Shown here: in pieces, positions 26,713 through 33,785 of the stretch
How the letters are laid out: each line of letters starts with the position of its first letter
Numbering within the stretch: position 1 is the first letter of the stretch
Source of the DNA: a virus
Virus record (IMG/VR): IMGVR_UViG_3300042465_004012
Coordinates: 1 to 64,000 of that record
Length of the DNA stretch: 64,000 nt
Reading direction: 5' to 3' (one strand)
Translations under genes and position numbers: made by a program
The notes under the pieces: model-generated
Database searches by the model: none
The model's input: the letters and a program-made list of their open reading frames with translations, nothing else
What the model was told of the DNA's origin: nothing

Positions 26713-27090
26713 ATGCCAATTGACTTCCCAAATCCACCACTAACCATAGGACAACTATATTCATTTAATAGTACTACTTGGCAATGGAATGGTTATGCGT
26801 GGATTGTGTCTTCTAGCTCTAGTATCGCTGGAGATTATGTAATCTCATTCAATGGTATCACGGGTGCAGTTACTGGTGTAACCACTGGGAACTCAAATAC
26901 ATTTGGTCCTCTTCAAAATTTTTCAAGTGGTCTGAGTGCATTTGGTGGAACATTTTCTAATAATTTACAAATAGTAGGTAATTTACTTGTAACTGGAAAA
27001 ATAGTAACTGAAACTGGAATATTTGGTGTTACTTATAATTCTGAAATAGAAGTTTTAGATAATTTAAGTATGGATGGTGGAGAATTCTAA
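26713..27090 (+). CDS. Short fibre protein with shared adapter
   Basis: 125 residues. The adapter MPIDFPNPPLTIGQLYSF...WQWNGYAW is followed at once by GDYVISFNGITGAVTGVTTG, the end motif of the collagen fibres, with no collagen between. The C-terminal part (IVGNLLVTGKIVTETGIFG) is beta-helical in style. It looks like a minimal member of the adapter family, possibly formed by loss of the collagen repeats, or a connector for the fibre encoded next. Confidence 0.6.
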   Translation: MPIDFPNPPLTIGQLYSFNSTTWQWNGYAWIVSSSSSIAGDYVISFNGITGAVTGVTTGNSNTFGPLQNFSSGLSAFGGTFSNNLQIVGNLLVTGKIVTETGIFGVTYNSEIEVLDNLSMDGGEF

Positions 27091-27093
27091 CAC

Positions 27094-27101
27094 TATAAAT
27101 A
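27094..27101 (+). promoter_or_regulatory. Consensus late promoter TATAAATA
   Basis: TATAAATA in the 33-nt gap before 27124; predicted start near 27107 with AAGGGA in the leader. Confidence 0.7.
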
Positions 27102-27123
27102 CCTGTAAGGGAACAAACACAAA

Positions 27124-28917
27124 ATGTCATCAAAAATTACAATTAAACGCTCAACAACTTCAGTACCACCTGCTGGTCTATCGTTTGGTGAAATGGCATT
27201 TGTACAGGGTACAGGTCTTACAGCAAACCAATTATATGTTGGTAATTCTTTTGGTAGTCCAGTCTGGGTTGGTGCACAAATTGGAACTACTGGATCGTGG
27301 ACAGATAACGCAGCAAAAACAACTCTTGCAACACAATATGCAATTGATCAAAGAATTAGTAGTCAGATCTCCGGTGGTAGTCCAATTACTACTGTATCTG
27401 ACAACACAAATACAACCAGATATTTGGTATTCGGTAGTACCGCCGGTGCAGGTGTTACTCTCTTTGTTGATGATACCACTGGACCATTATCTTATAATCC
27501 ATCAACTGGTACATTAACAGTAGCAGGAGATCTGAATGTTAATGGTGGAGATATTTTAACTACTCAGACTACTGCCTCACTATTCAGTTCAACTGTAACC
27601 ACTTTAGGAATAGGTTTAGCTGCCACTGCTCTTAATATGGGTGGTCTTACTGGTACGTGTACAATAAGGAATCCAGCATTGACTGTTGGTGCTTCTGGTC
27701 TTACTGGTACAATTTTTGCAGATGATGCAAAGCTTATACTTACTACCAAAAATTATAGTGGTGCTGCTGCAGATCCTGCAGACACCCCTGTAAAAATTGT
27801 TCTTAATCCTGAAATATCAGGAGGACAGGTACTTATTGAAGGTGGTGATTTACGGCTTGGTGGTAGAATTCTTGGCGGGGCTACGGCTGGTGGTAAGATA
27901 ATCTTTGATGGTGGAAATACCCTGGCATGGCAAACAACATTAACTGTAGTAGAACCAACAGCAAATAATACATTAACTCTGCCTGATACAACAGATACTC
28001 TTGTTGGTAAAGCAACCACTGATACTTTAACTAATAAGACTTTGACAAGTCCAACGATTACAACAAGTCTTCTTACTGGTAGTACAAGTTTTGCTCTTCT
28101 TAATACGACTGCTACTACTATTAACTTTGCAGGTGCAGCCACAACATTAACTGTTGGTGTTGTAGGAGGTACTGCAGCGTTTGCTGGTGCAGTTACTGTT
28201 GCTGGAGATCTTATAGTCAATGGTACTACTACAACAATAAATAGTACAACACTTACCGTAGATGACAAGAATATTGAAATGGGTGCAGTTAACACACCAG
28301 ATGATACTACTGCAAATGGCGGTGGTATTATTCTTAAAGGTTTAACAGATAAATCAATTCTGTGGGATAGTGGCAACAACAATTTTACATCTAATCAAAA
28401 TTGGAATCTCCCAACAGGTAAAGAATTCAAGATAAATAATGTTTCTGTTTTAAGTTCTTCTACTCTTGGTAGTGGTATTACAGGATCTTCTCTCACACAA
28501 GTTGGTACGATTACTAGTGGTACTTGGAACGGTACTGCTATAACTGACACATACCTTGCTACAATATCAACTGCGGGTAAAGTTTTAAATTCTGCAACCA
28601 CCGCAACATCTGCAAATACTGTCAGTGCCATAGTTGCAAGAGATGGTTCTGGTGATTTTTCAGCAAGAATTATAACCGGTAATACTTTTAGTGGAAATGC
28701 CTTAACTGCAACAACTGCAACAACTGCAACAACTGCAACAACATCCACTAATATAGTTGCTACCGAACAAACAACAGGAACAATATTCCTTGTTGGTGTT
28801 GCAGCAGCTTCTGCAAGCACAGGGTTGTTGGTTAATGCAACTCCTTCGACTGCACTAACATACGATGTTGCAACTGGAGAACTTTCAGCTACTTTGATTG
28901 ATGGTGGAAGCTTCTAA
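27124..28917 (+). CDS. Tail fibre protein, beta-helical
   Basis: 597 residues. The N-terminus SKITIKRSTTSVPPAGLSFG then GEMAFVQG...LYVGNSFGSP is the attachment motif common to many T4-like fibre and tropism proteins (also at 29177). The shaft has VTVAGDLIVNGTTTTINSTT then LTVDDKNIEMG, and the phage-fibre motif TDTLTNKTLTSPTI. Thr/Gly/Ala-rich throughout, without catalytic motif. Likely a trimeric fibre shaft; the tip may be its C-terminus (TYDVATGELSATLIDGGSF). Confidence 0.75.
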   Translation: MSSKITIKRSTTSVPPAGLSFGEMAFVQGTGLTANQLYVGNSFGSPVWVGAQIGTTGSWTDNAAKTTLATQYAIDQRISSQISGGSPITTVSDNTNTTRYLVFGSTAGAGVTLFVDDTTGPLSYNPSTGTLTVAGDLNVNGGDILTTQTTASLFSSTVTTLGIGLAATALNMGGLTGTCTIRNPALTVGASGLTGTIFADDAKLILTTKNYSGAAADPADTPVKIVLNPEISGGQVLIEGGDLRLGGRILGGATAGGKIIFDGGNTLAWQTTLTVVEPTANNTLTLPDTTDTLVGKATTDTLTNKTLTSPTITTSLLTGSTSFALLNTTATTINFAGAATTLTVGVVGGTAAFAGAVTVAGDLIVNGTTTTINSTTLTVDDKNIEMGAVNTPDDTTANGGGIILKGLTDKSILWDSGNNNFTSNQNWNLPTGKEFKINNVSVLSSSTLGSGITGSSLTQVGTITSGTWNGTAITDTYLATISTAGKVLNSATTATSANTVSAIVARDGSGDFSARIITGNTFSGNALTATTATTATTATTSTNIVATEQTTGTIFLVGVAAASASTGLLVNATPSTALTYDVATGELSATLIDGGSF

Positions 28918-28927
28918 GGATTAATAT

Positions 28928-29134
28928 ATGAGTGAACCTAATTATAATGAAATTGTAGTTATTCCTTTGTTACAGAATAAATTTAGAGACTTAACAAATA
29001 CTAATCTAATATTAGAGGCAAATTTGTTAATTGAGAGAGCAAAGAATGCTGATCTTACGGAGAAGTATAACATCGCCCTAAATAAACTAGATAAGAAGAA
29101 AAAGCATGAAAAGTTGGATGGCGATACATTTTAA
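28928..29134 (+). CDS. Small coiled-coil protein between fibre genes
   Basis: 68 residues, nearly all helical with a heptad-like stretch (LTNTNLILEANLLIERAKNA) and a Lys-rich end. AAGGA lies ahead of the ATG. Its place between two fibre genes suggests a small fibre chaperone or connector; no homologue is recognised. Confidence 0.55.
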   Translation: MSEPNYNEIVVIPLLQNKFRDLTNTNLILEANLLIERAKNADLTEKYNIALNKLDKKKKHEKLDGDTF

Positions 29135-29176
29135 ATAAAATACATTAATTGTTATTATGTATATAAGGTGAGTTAA

Positions 29177-30658
29177 ATGACTACTATTAAGATAAAAAAA
29201 GGTGCTGGTACTCCCTCTGGATTGACATTTGGAGAACTAGCATACGATGTTACAAATAGAAAACTTTTTATCGGAATAACTGGCGGTAATGCTTTATTAG
29301 CAAATACTGACGGTGGTGTTGCAACTTTCAATGGACTCACAGGTGCAGTTACTGGTGTAACTACAGGTGTTGCAAATACCTTTGGTCTTCTTCAAAGTTT
29401 TACAAGTGGTATTAGTGCAGCAGGTGGAACATTTTCTTCACAAACTAGATTCCTTGCGGGTATAACAGTTGCTGGTGGAGGCACATTTGGTACTGATATT
29501 TCTGTAAATGGCATTAGAGTTGGTAAGGGGGCTGGAAATAGACCAGACAATGTGGCTCTTGGTAGTAACACACTCACTTTAAATACAACCGGAGATTATA
29601 ATTTAGCATTTGGTTCCGGTGCGCTTGCTTCAAACTTAATAGGAACCGACAATGTTGGTTTGGGATACGCAGCACTTACATTAAATACTAGTTCTAATAA
29701 TCTTGGAATAGGTAGCAGTAGTCTGGCAGCAAACTCATCCGGCACCGACAATGTCGGGGTTGGAACAAGTAGTCTAGGAGCTAATAGTACAGGTAGCAGA
29801 AACGTAGCAATTGGAAGAAGTTCATTATCTCTGAATGGTAGTGACAATGTTGGTATCGGCGCATATTCGCTATCAAATATTTCAAGTGCAACAGTAAGAA
29901 ATTATAATACAGCCATAGGTAGTGATGCAGGAAGATATAGAACTGGTGGATCAAGTTTACAAGGTGCAACGGGTGGCATTTACATAGGCTATGGGGCAAA
30001 AGGAAGTGCAAACGCACAGACAAATGAAATAGTAATAGGTACTTTAGCAGAAGCCTTGGGTTCAAATACTGCAGTTATTGGAGCATCTACACAAACTGCT
30101 GCAACAATTTATGGAGTATTGAGACTTCCCGGTGGTCTGAGTGCTGCTAGTGGTATTACATTATCCGGTAATGTAGCAATGACAAGCACATCATCTCATA
30201 CTGGTCTTGCGAGTTTTTCTGGTGGTTTGAGTGCTGCTAGTGGTATTACATTATCCGGTAATGTAGCAATGACAAGCACATCATCTCATACTGGTCTTGC
30301 GAGTTTTTCTGGTGGTTTGAGTGCTGCTGGTGGAATAACATTCTCAGCACCAATATCTTCTACTCGAATGGCTAGACACACATCAGCAGCAATATCTGCT
30401 CAGAAAACTGCGGATTTCACTCCAACTGCTGCGGAAGACGGAACGGTATTTTTTATTAATTATGGTGGTAAAGCAATGTTTATAACATTAGACTCATTAC
30501 CTATTGGTTGGAGAGCAAAATTTTTCAATATAGGTGGTGGAAGTGTTGTGTTTCAGAGTACTGCTGGAGATGTTTATGGATACGGTGCAAATGTAGGTCT
30601 AGAATTTTTTATGTTAGAAGCAATATGCATTGCTACCGATAACTATTTTGTAGGATAA
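29177..30658 (+). CDS. Tail fibre with YadA-head-like repeats
   Basis: 493 residues. The N-terminal attachment motif TTIKIKKGAGTPSGLTFGEL resembles that at 27124; FNGLTGAVTGVTTG follows. Residues about 115-275 are hydrophobic 14-residue-type repeats (NVGLGYAALTLNTSSNNLGI, NVAIGRSSL) as in the head of trimeric autotransporter adhesins. Two identical 30-residue units (GGLSAASGITLSGNVAMTST...) come next and a C-terminal domain closes (GGKAMFITLDSLPIGWRAKF). Start chosen by AAGGTGAG upstream. A receptor-binding fibre is likely. Confidence 0.75.
   Translation: MTTIKIKKGAGTPSGLTFGELAYDVTNRKLFIGITGGNALLANTDGGVATFNGLTGAVTGVTTGVANTFGLLQSFTSGISAAGGTFSSQTRFLAGITVAGGGTFGTDISVNGIRVGKGAGNRPDNVALGSNTLTLNTTGDYNLAFGSGALASNLIGTDNVGLGYAALTLNTSSNNLGIGSSSLAANSSGTDNVGVGTSSLGANSTGSRNVAIGRSSLSLNGSDNVGIGAYSLSNISSATVRNYNTAIGSDAGRYRTGGSSLQGATGGIYIGYGAKGSANAQTNEIVIGTLAEALGSNTAVIGASTQTAATIYGVLRLPGGLSAASGITLSGNVAMTSTSSHTGLASFSGGLSAASGITLSGNVAMTSTSSHTGLASFSGGLSAAGGITFSAPISSTRMARHTSAAISAQKTADFTPTAAEDGTVFFINYGGKAMFITLDSLPIGWRAKFFNIGGGSVVFQSTAGDVYGYGANVGLEFFMLEAICIATDNYFVG
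30131..30310 (+). repeat. Direct 90-bp repeat, two near-identical units
   Basis: Units 30131-30220 and 30221-30310 differ only at a base or two (GGTGGTCTGA versus GGTGGTTTGA at their starts); a diverged partial third begins at 30311. Each codes for 30 residues of the fibre at 29177. Confidence 0.9.
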
Positions 30659-30661
30659 ACA

Positions 30662-31237
30662 ATGAGTAATACATTTGCATATTATATTCATGATTATTAC
30701 AAAAACGCAAAAGATAACGGATATCATAGTTCAACAGAAAAACGATTTAGTATACTCAATGAATATACTTTCAATTCTGTTTTAGATGTGGGATCTGGTC
30801 CATGCTTTCTTAAAACATGGTTAGAAAACAAAGGTGTTACAGCATCATATGAAGCAGTAGATATTCGAGTGGAGTCATTGGCTGAATGTGCCTGTCCGCA
30901 TTATCAATCTATACCAACAAATAAAAATTATGATCTAGTGTGTTTGTTTGGAACCGTTACATATAATATTGGTGGGAACACAACTCAAAACAAAGAACTT
31001 CTAAAATCTTTGCTACAGCAGTCTAATTCCATTTGTAATTCAATATTGCTGTTTACGGTATTTAAAGACTCTGTGGGACATAGATATAAATCTAGTCGTA
31101 TAAAGGACTATTTTGTATATTTCAGTAGAGAAGAAATTACATCTATGTTGATTAGCATTGGTATCACTAAGTTTGAAATTATTGAAAACTTAAAATTAGA
31201 TCGTAATGAATTTTTTGTGGTTTGTAGCAAGAATTAA
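30662..31237 (+). CDS. Class I SAM-dependent methyltransferase
   Basis: 191 residues. Motif I is SVLDVGSGPCFLKTWL and the next acidic strand end is AVDIRVESL. LVCLFGTVTYN fills the motif IV position. The N-terminus (YYIHDYYKNAKDNGYHSSTE) is like small sugar or protein methyltransferases. It lies among fibre genes rather than in the sugar island, so it may modify a fibre glycan or be an orphan; substrate unknown. It starts one base after the fibre stop. Confidence 0.7.
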   Translation: MSNTFAYYIHDYYKNAKDNGYHSSTEKRFSILNEYTFNSVLDVGSGPCFLKTWLENKGVTASYEAVDIRVESLAECACPHYQSIPTNKNYDLVCLFGTVTYNIGGNTTQNKELLKSLLQQSNSICNSILLFTVFKDSVGHRYKSSRIKDYFVYFSREEITSMLISIGITKFEIIENLKLDRNEFFVVCSKN

Positions 31238-31260
31238 ATATATTACTCAAAGGAAATTAA

Positions 31261-31578
31261 ATGGCATTGCAAAAATCAATAACATCAGAATCAGGTGTAA
31301 CCACGGAATACTGGAAACTAAGAAATGTAAAAAATGAATATTCGTATACCGAACCAGTTAAAATAATTCTTACTCTTGATGGATATGTAAATTATCAAAT
31401 TCGTGATGAAAATTATCAACCAACGACTCGTAAAGTCTTTATCGTTGAAAATCCGGAAACATGGACAGTAATGTGTGGAACAGATGGAAAGAACAATACA
31501 TCAAACAATCCATATAAAATTGCCTATGAATGGATCAAAGCAAATTCTGGTGAATTTACTGGAGCAATTGATGTTTGA
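31261..31578 (+). CDS. Small fibre-region protein, paralogue of 21944-22246
   Basis: 105 residues; it shares start, central LDGYV and end (GEFTGAIDV) with the protein at 21944. Ribosome-binding site AAAGGA precedes the ATG. No motif beyond the family resemblance. A small virion or fibre-assembly protein is the likeliest reading. Confidence 0.6.
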   Translation: MALQKSITSESGVTTEYWKLRNVKNEYSYTEPVKIILTLDGYVNYQIRDENYQPTTRKVFIVENPETWTVMCGTDGKNNTSNNPYKIAYEWIKANSGEFTGAIDV

Positions 31579-31602
31579 TTTGGTGTAATTCTGTGGTATA
31601 AT
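31575..31602 (+). promoter_or_regulatory. Early sigma70-like promoter of dut
   Basis: TTGATT (31575-31580), 16 bp, TATAAT (31597-31602) with extended TGG. Predicted start at 31609, the A of the dUTPase ATG: leaderless. The -35 overlaps the end of the upstream gene. Confidence 0.8.
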
Positions 31603-31608
31603 ACTAAT

Positions 31609-32124
31609 ATGTTCCTAGACTACTTCAAAGTTTCTCCAAATATTCCAGATCCAAACTTTCAGACCAAAATGGCTGCGTGTTTTGACCTTGCCGCATACAT
31701 TCCAGCAAATGAAAAAGTAAAAATTTATGATGGAAAAAAGGAAAATTTGTTTCTTCCAGACCATGATGGAGAAAAGGGTCAATACATTACCCTAATGCCT
31801 TCAGAAAGGGCTCTAGTTCGCACAGGCTTGACTTTTAACGTGCCTCAAGGATATTCTGTCCGAATACACCCTAGATCTGGAATGGCTCTTAAATACGGTC
31901 TTACGCTTGCAAACTGCGAAGGTGTGGTAGACGAAGATTACACCTATGAGACCAAACTTATCATGATTAATACTAGCACAGATCCTGTTAGAATCTATGA
32001 TAGAGATAGAATTGCACAGGGTGAACTAGTGAAGTATGAACAACCAACGCTAATGGAAATTTATACAGAACCGAGTCTGAAATCAGACCGTATCGGTGGG
32101 TTCGGTAGTACTGGAGTCAGTTGA
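31609..32124 (+). CDS. dut: dUTPase, trimeric type
   Basis: 171 residues. The five motifs are present: ACFDLAAY (I), PRSGMALKYGL (II), GVVDEDYTYE (III, catalytic Asp), YDRDRIAQGEL (IV) and the P-loop-like C-terminal RIGGFGSTG (V). It converts dUTP to dUMP, keeping uracil out of phage DNA and feeding ThyX further on. A small insert after motif I (KVKIYDGKKENLFL) is common in phage forms. Its end overlaps the reverse-strand gene at 32083 by 42 nt. Confidence 0.92.
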   Translation: MFLDYFKVSPNIPDPNFQTKMAACFDLAAYIPANEKVKIYDGKKENLFLPDHDGEKGQYITLMPSERALVRTGLTFNVPQGYSVRIHPRSGMALKYGLTLANCEGVVDEDYTYETKLIMINTSTDPVRIYDRDRIAQGELVKYEQPTLMEIYTEPSLKSDRIGGFGSTGVS

Positions 32125-32352
32125 TTTCTTTTTAGTAAATTTTACTGATTTAAATTCTTTCCAGACTATCCAAAGTACAAATATAACAACTGGAAAATAC
32201 CAGAATGCCCATTCAGATGCCTTGTCTGGAGTATTGAAAAAAGAATTTTCAGAGACTGTGTGAATATGTTCACCAGTCTTTGTTTTTAATGTGACAAATT
32301 CAGGACTTGTGCATGAAGCGAGAAAGAGAATGATTGGAAGTAAATATTTCAT
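32083..32352 (-). CDS. Small lipoprotein with one membrane segment, possible lysis protein
   Basis: 89 residues. The signal peptide MKYLLPIILFLASC ends in a lipobox (LASC, Cys14), so it is probably a lipoprotein. A later segment FWYFPVVIFVLWIVW would cross the membrane, and the tail is Lys/Ser/Thr-rich. It is the last gene of a three-gene reverse cassette, start overlapping the previous stop (ATGA). Small lipoproteins downstream of membrane proteins often act as spanin-like lysis proteins; that is inference from position. Confidence 0.6.
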   Translation of the reverse strand: MKYLLPIILFLASCTSPEFVTLKTKTGEHIHTVSENSFFNTPDKASEWAFWYFPVVIFVLWIVWKEFKSVKFTKKKSTDSSTTEPTDTV

Positions 32353-32780
32353 TTGTTGCTCCCTGCTGCTGAACCAAAGTAGAACCCAACAACGGCAAGT
32401 AGAACTTGACGGTTTTCTTCAGCCAAGAAATATCCTGGAATTTCAATAAAGTATTTACGAGTTGTCGCTGGAATGAATCCAAAGATAGCATCTGGTTGTT
32501 TCTGTGAAATTTCTACAAAGGTAGGAATACCAAAGAACGGTAAGACGAACGGAGCAGCCACAACTGCAAAGAGACACGAAAGTACAATAAAACGACGAAC
32601 ATTCTTACCAAGATCTAAGGGGACTCTTTGTACAGCCTTATCTTGATTTTCAGTAGTTTGAGTATTCGCCTTAAGCATTTGCTCAAACATTTCTTTTTGA
32701 TCCTGAGCCCGTTGAGCCCAGTATTTGAAAAGAAACCCAGTAGCCGTTCCACCAATTAATGATATGAGTTGTTCAGACAT
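32349..32780 (-). CDS. Membrane protein, holin candidate
   Basis: 143 residues with at least two strong hydrophobic spans (FIVLSCLFAVVAAPFVLPFF and QVLLAVVGFYFGSAAG) and a weaker N-terminal one (LISLIGGTATGFLF) before a charged linker. A GAGG ribosome-binding site precedes the ATG. Size and topology suit a holin, but small phage membrane proteins are not diagnostic by sequence. It lies between the GAF-like protein and the lipoprotein. Confidence 0.6.
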   Translation of the reverse strand: MSEQLISLIGGTATGFLFKYWAQRAQDQKEMFEQMLKANTQTTENQDKAVQRVPLDLGKNVRRFIVLSCLFAVVAAPFVLPFFGIPTFVEISQKQPDAIFGFIPATTRKYFIEIPGYFLAEENRQVLLAVVGFYFGSAAGSNK

Positions 32781-32788
32781 AATATACC

Positions 32789-33409
32789 TCAGTTCTTTTG
32801 ATGTGAAAGTTGAATCTCAATTGACTCTTTGATAGCCTTAAAGTGTTTCATTAAAATATCATGTTCTTCTAGTTGTGGTTCAAATTTTTCATTCCATTGA
32901 AGCAAAACAAATCCAACATTTGCTCCTTTATTTTTTAATGGAAGACAGGCATAATCTGAAACATTTTCATCTTCAAAGAACCCTTTGGTGTAACTTTCAG
33001 GTAATGATCGAAGAGGATAAATTAAACTTTTGTTTTCTACCACATGAACTAATAAAGGAATAAACATAGAACATAAACTTCCTTTAAGAAGTGATACTTG
33101 TGATGTATAACCTTTGTGTGTTGATTCGTGAGTTACAGAAAATTTACGCATGGAAATTCCATCCATTGTATATTCCCCGTTATGAAACTGTATAATACTT
33201 GCTCTCATGCACTTAGTAGTAACTCTAAGTTCTGTTAATAATTCATGTATTTCGGTGTGTATTGCAATAAAATTGTCTGTTTTTATTCTAGACTTTATAA
33301 ATTTCATAATTCCATATACTCCCCCGATTACACCTACCATAATAAGAGAAATGATGTCTATAAATTTGGTATAATCGATGAGAGATAACAGCATATATTG
33401 AAACTCCAT
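32789..33409 (-). CDS. Membrane-anchored GAF-like protein
   Basis: 206 residues. One N-terminal membrane helix (IDIISLIMVGVIGGVYGIM) leads into a soluble domain with RASIIQFHNGEYTMDGISM and VSDYACLPLKNKGANVGFVL, the layout of a GAF sensor domain. Proteins of this kind occur near lysis genes in T4-like phages; a role in sensing or timing is speculative. It is the first gene of the reverse cassette and has a perfect late promoter eight bases upstream of the ATG region. Confidence 0.6.
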   Translation of the reverse strand: MEFQYMLLSLIDYTKFIDIISLIMVGVIGGVYGIMKFIKSRIKTDNFIAIHTEIHELLTELRVTTKCMRASIIQFHNGEYTMDGISMRKFSVTHESTHKGYTSQVSLLKGSLCSMFIPLLVHVVENKSLIYPLRSLPESYTKGFFEDENVSDYACLPLKNKGANVGFVLLQWNEKFEPQLEEHDILMKHFKAIKESIEIQLSHQKN

Positions 33410-33422
33410 TAGTGTGCATTAA

Positions 33423-33430
33423 TATTTATA
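33423..33430 (-). promoter_or_regulatory. Consensus late promoter TATAAATA, reverse strand
   Basis: TATTTATA on the + strand reads TATAAATA on the - strand; predicted start about 33417, leaving eight leader bases before the ATG at 33409. It places the membrane-protein cassette under late control. Confidence 0.75.
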
Positions 33431-33433
33431 TTC

Positions 33434-33461
33434 TTGACTATGGGGCACATTCTGGTATAAT
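33434..33461 (+). promoter_or_regulatory. Early sigma70-like promoter
   Basis: TTGACT (33434-33439), 16 bp, TATAAT (33456-33461) with TGG before it. The start codon at 33469 is eight bases after the -10, so the message is leaderless or nearly so. The 19 bases 33453-33471 are identical to the promoter-start region of the gene at 57906. Confidence 0.85.
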
Positions 33462-33468
33462 ATACACC

Positions 33469-33783
33469 ATGACTAGAGATGAACTATTTCAATTACACGA
33501 AGACATTTGTCGCCGAGCATTAGTAATAATGCGCCACAAGTCCGCAGATTATGCATCCGGAACAGATCCGTTTGCTAATTTTAAGAGAGGAGAGATTCTT
33601 GGCTTTGCAAGTGCCGAAGAGGGGTTAATGTTACGTGTAATCGATAAAATCTCACGTATTTCCACCTTTCTCAAGAAAGGTGAACTAAAAGTGGGAAATG
33701 AGACTGTTCAAGACAGTATTCTTGACGTAATTAACTATATGATTCTCCTACAGGGTTTGCTGGAAGACAAAGAAACCAAATAA
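33469..33783 (+). CDS. MazG-like / nucleotide-modification-associated protein
   Basis: 104 residues from ATG 33469; the longer frame from 33412 would include the promoter. KSADYASGTDPFANFKRGEI and GLMLRVIDKISRISTFLKKG match the DUF1599-type all-helical family related to MazG pyrophosphohydrolases, with an acidic/Lys-rich putative metal site. It may hydrolyse or sense nucleotides. It stands directly before the polymerase gene, so it could be the first gene of the early replication operon. The family call is from memory of the motif. Confidence 0.6.
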   Translation: MTRDELFQLHEDICRRALVIMRHKSADYASGTDPFANFKRGEILGFASAEEGLMLRVIDKISRISTFLKKGELKVGNETVQDSILDVINYMILLQGLLEDKETK

Positions 33784-33785
33784 TT

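Noticed and set aside
27753-28820. Two long reverse frames opposite the 27124 fibre
   Set aside because: Val/Pro/Ala-rich shadows of a Thr/Gly-rich gene.
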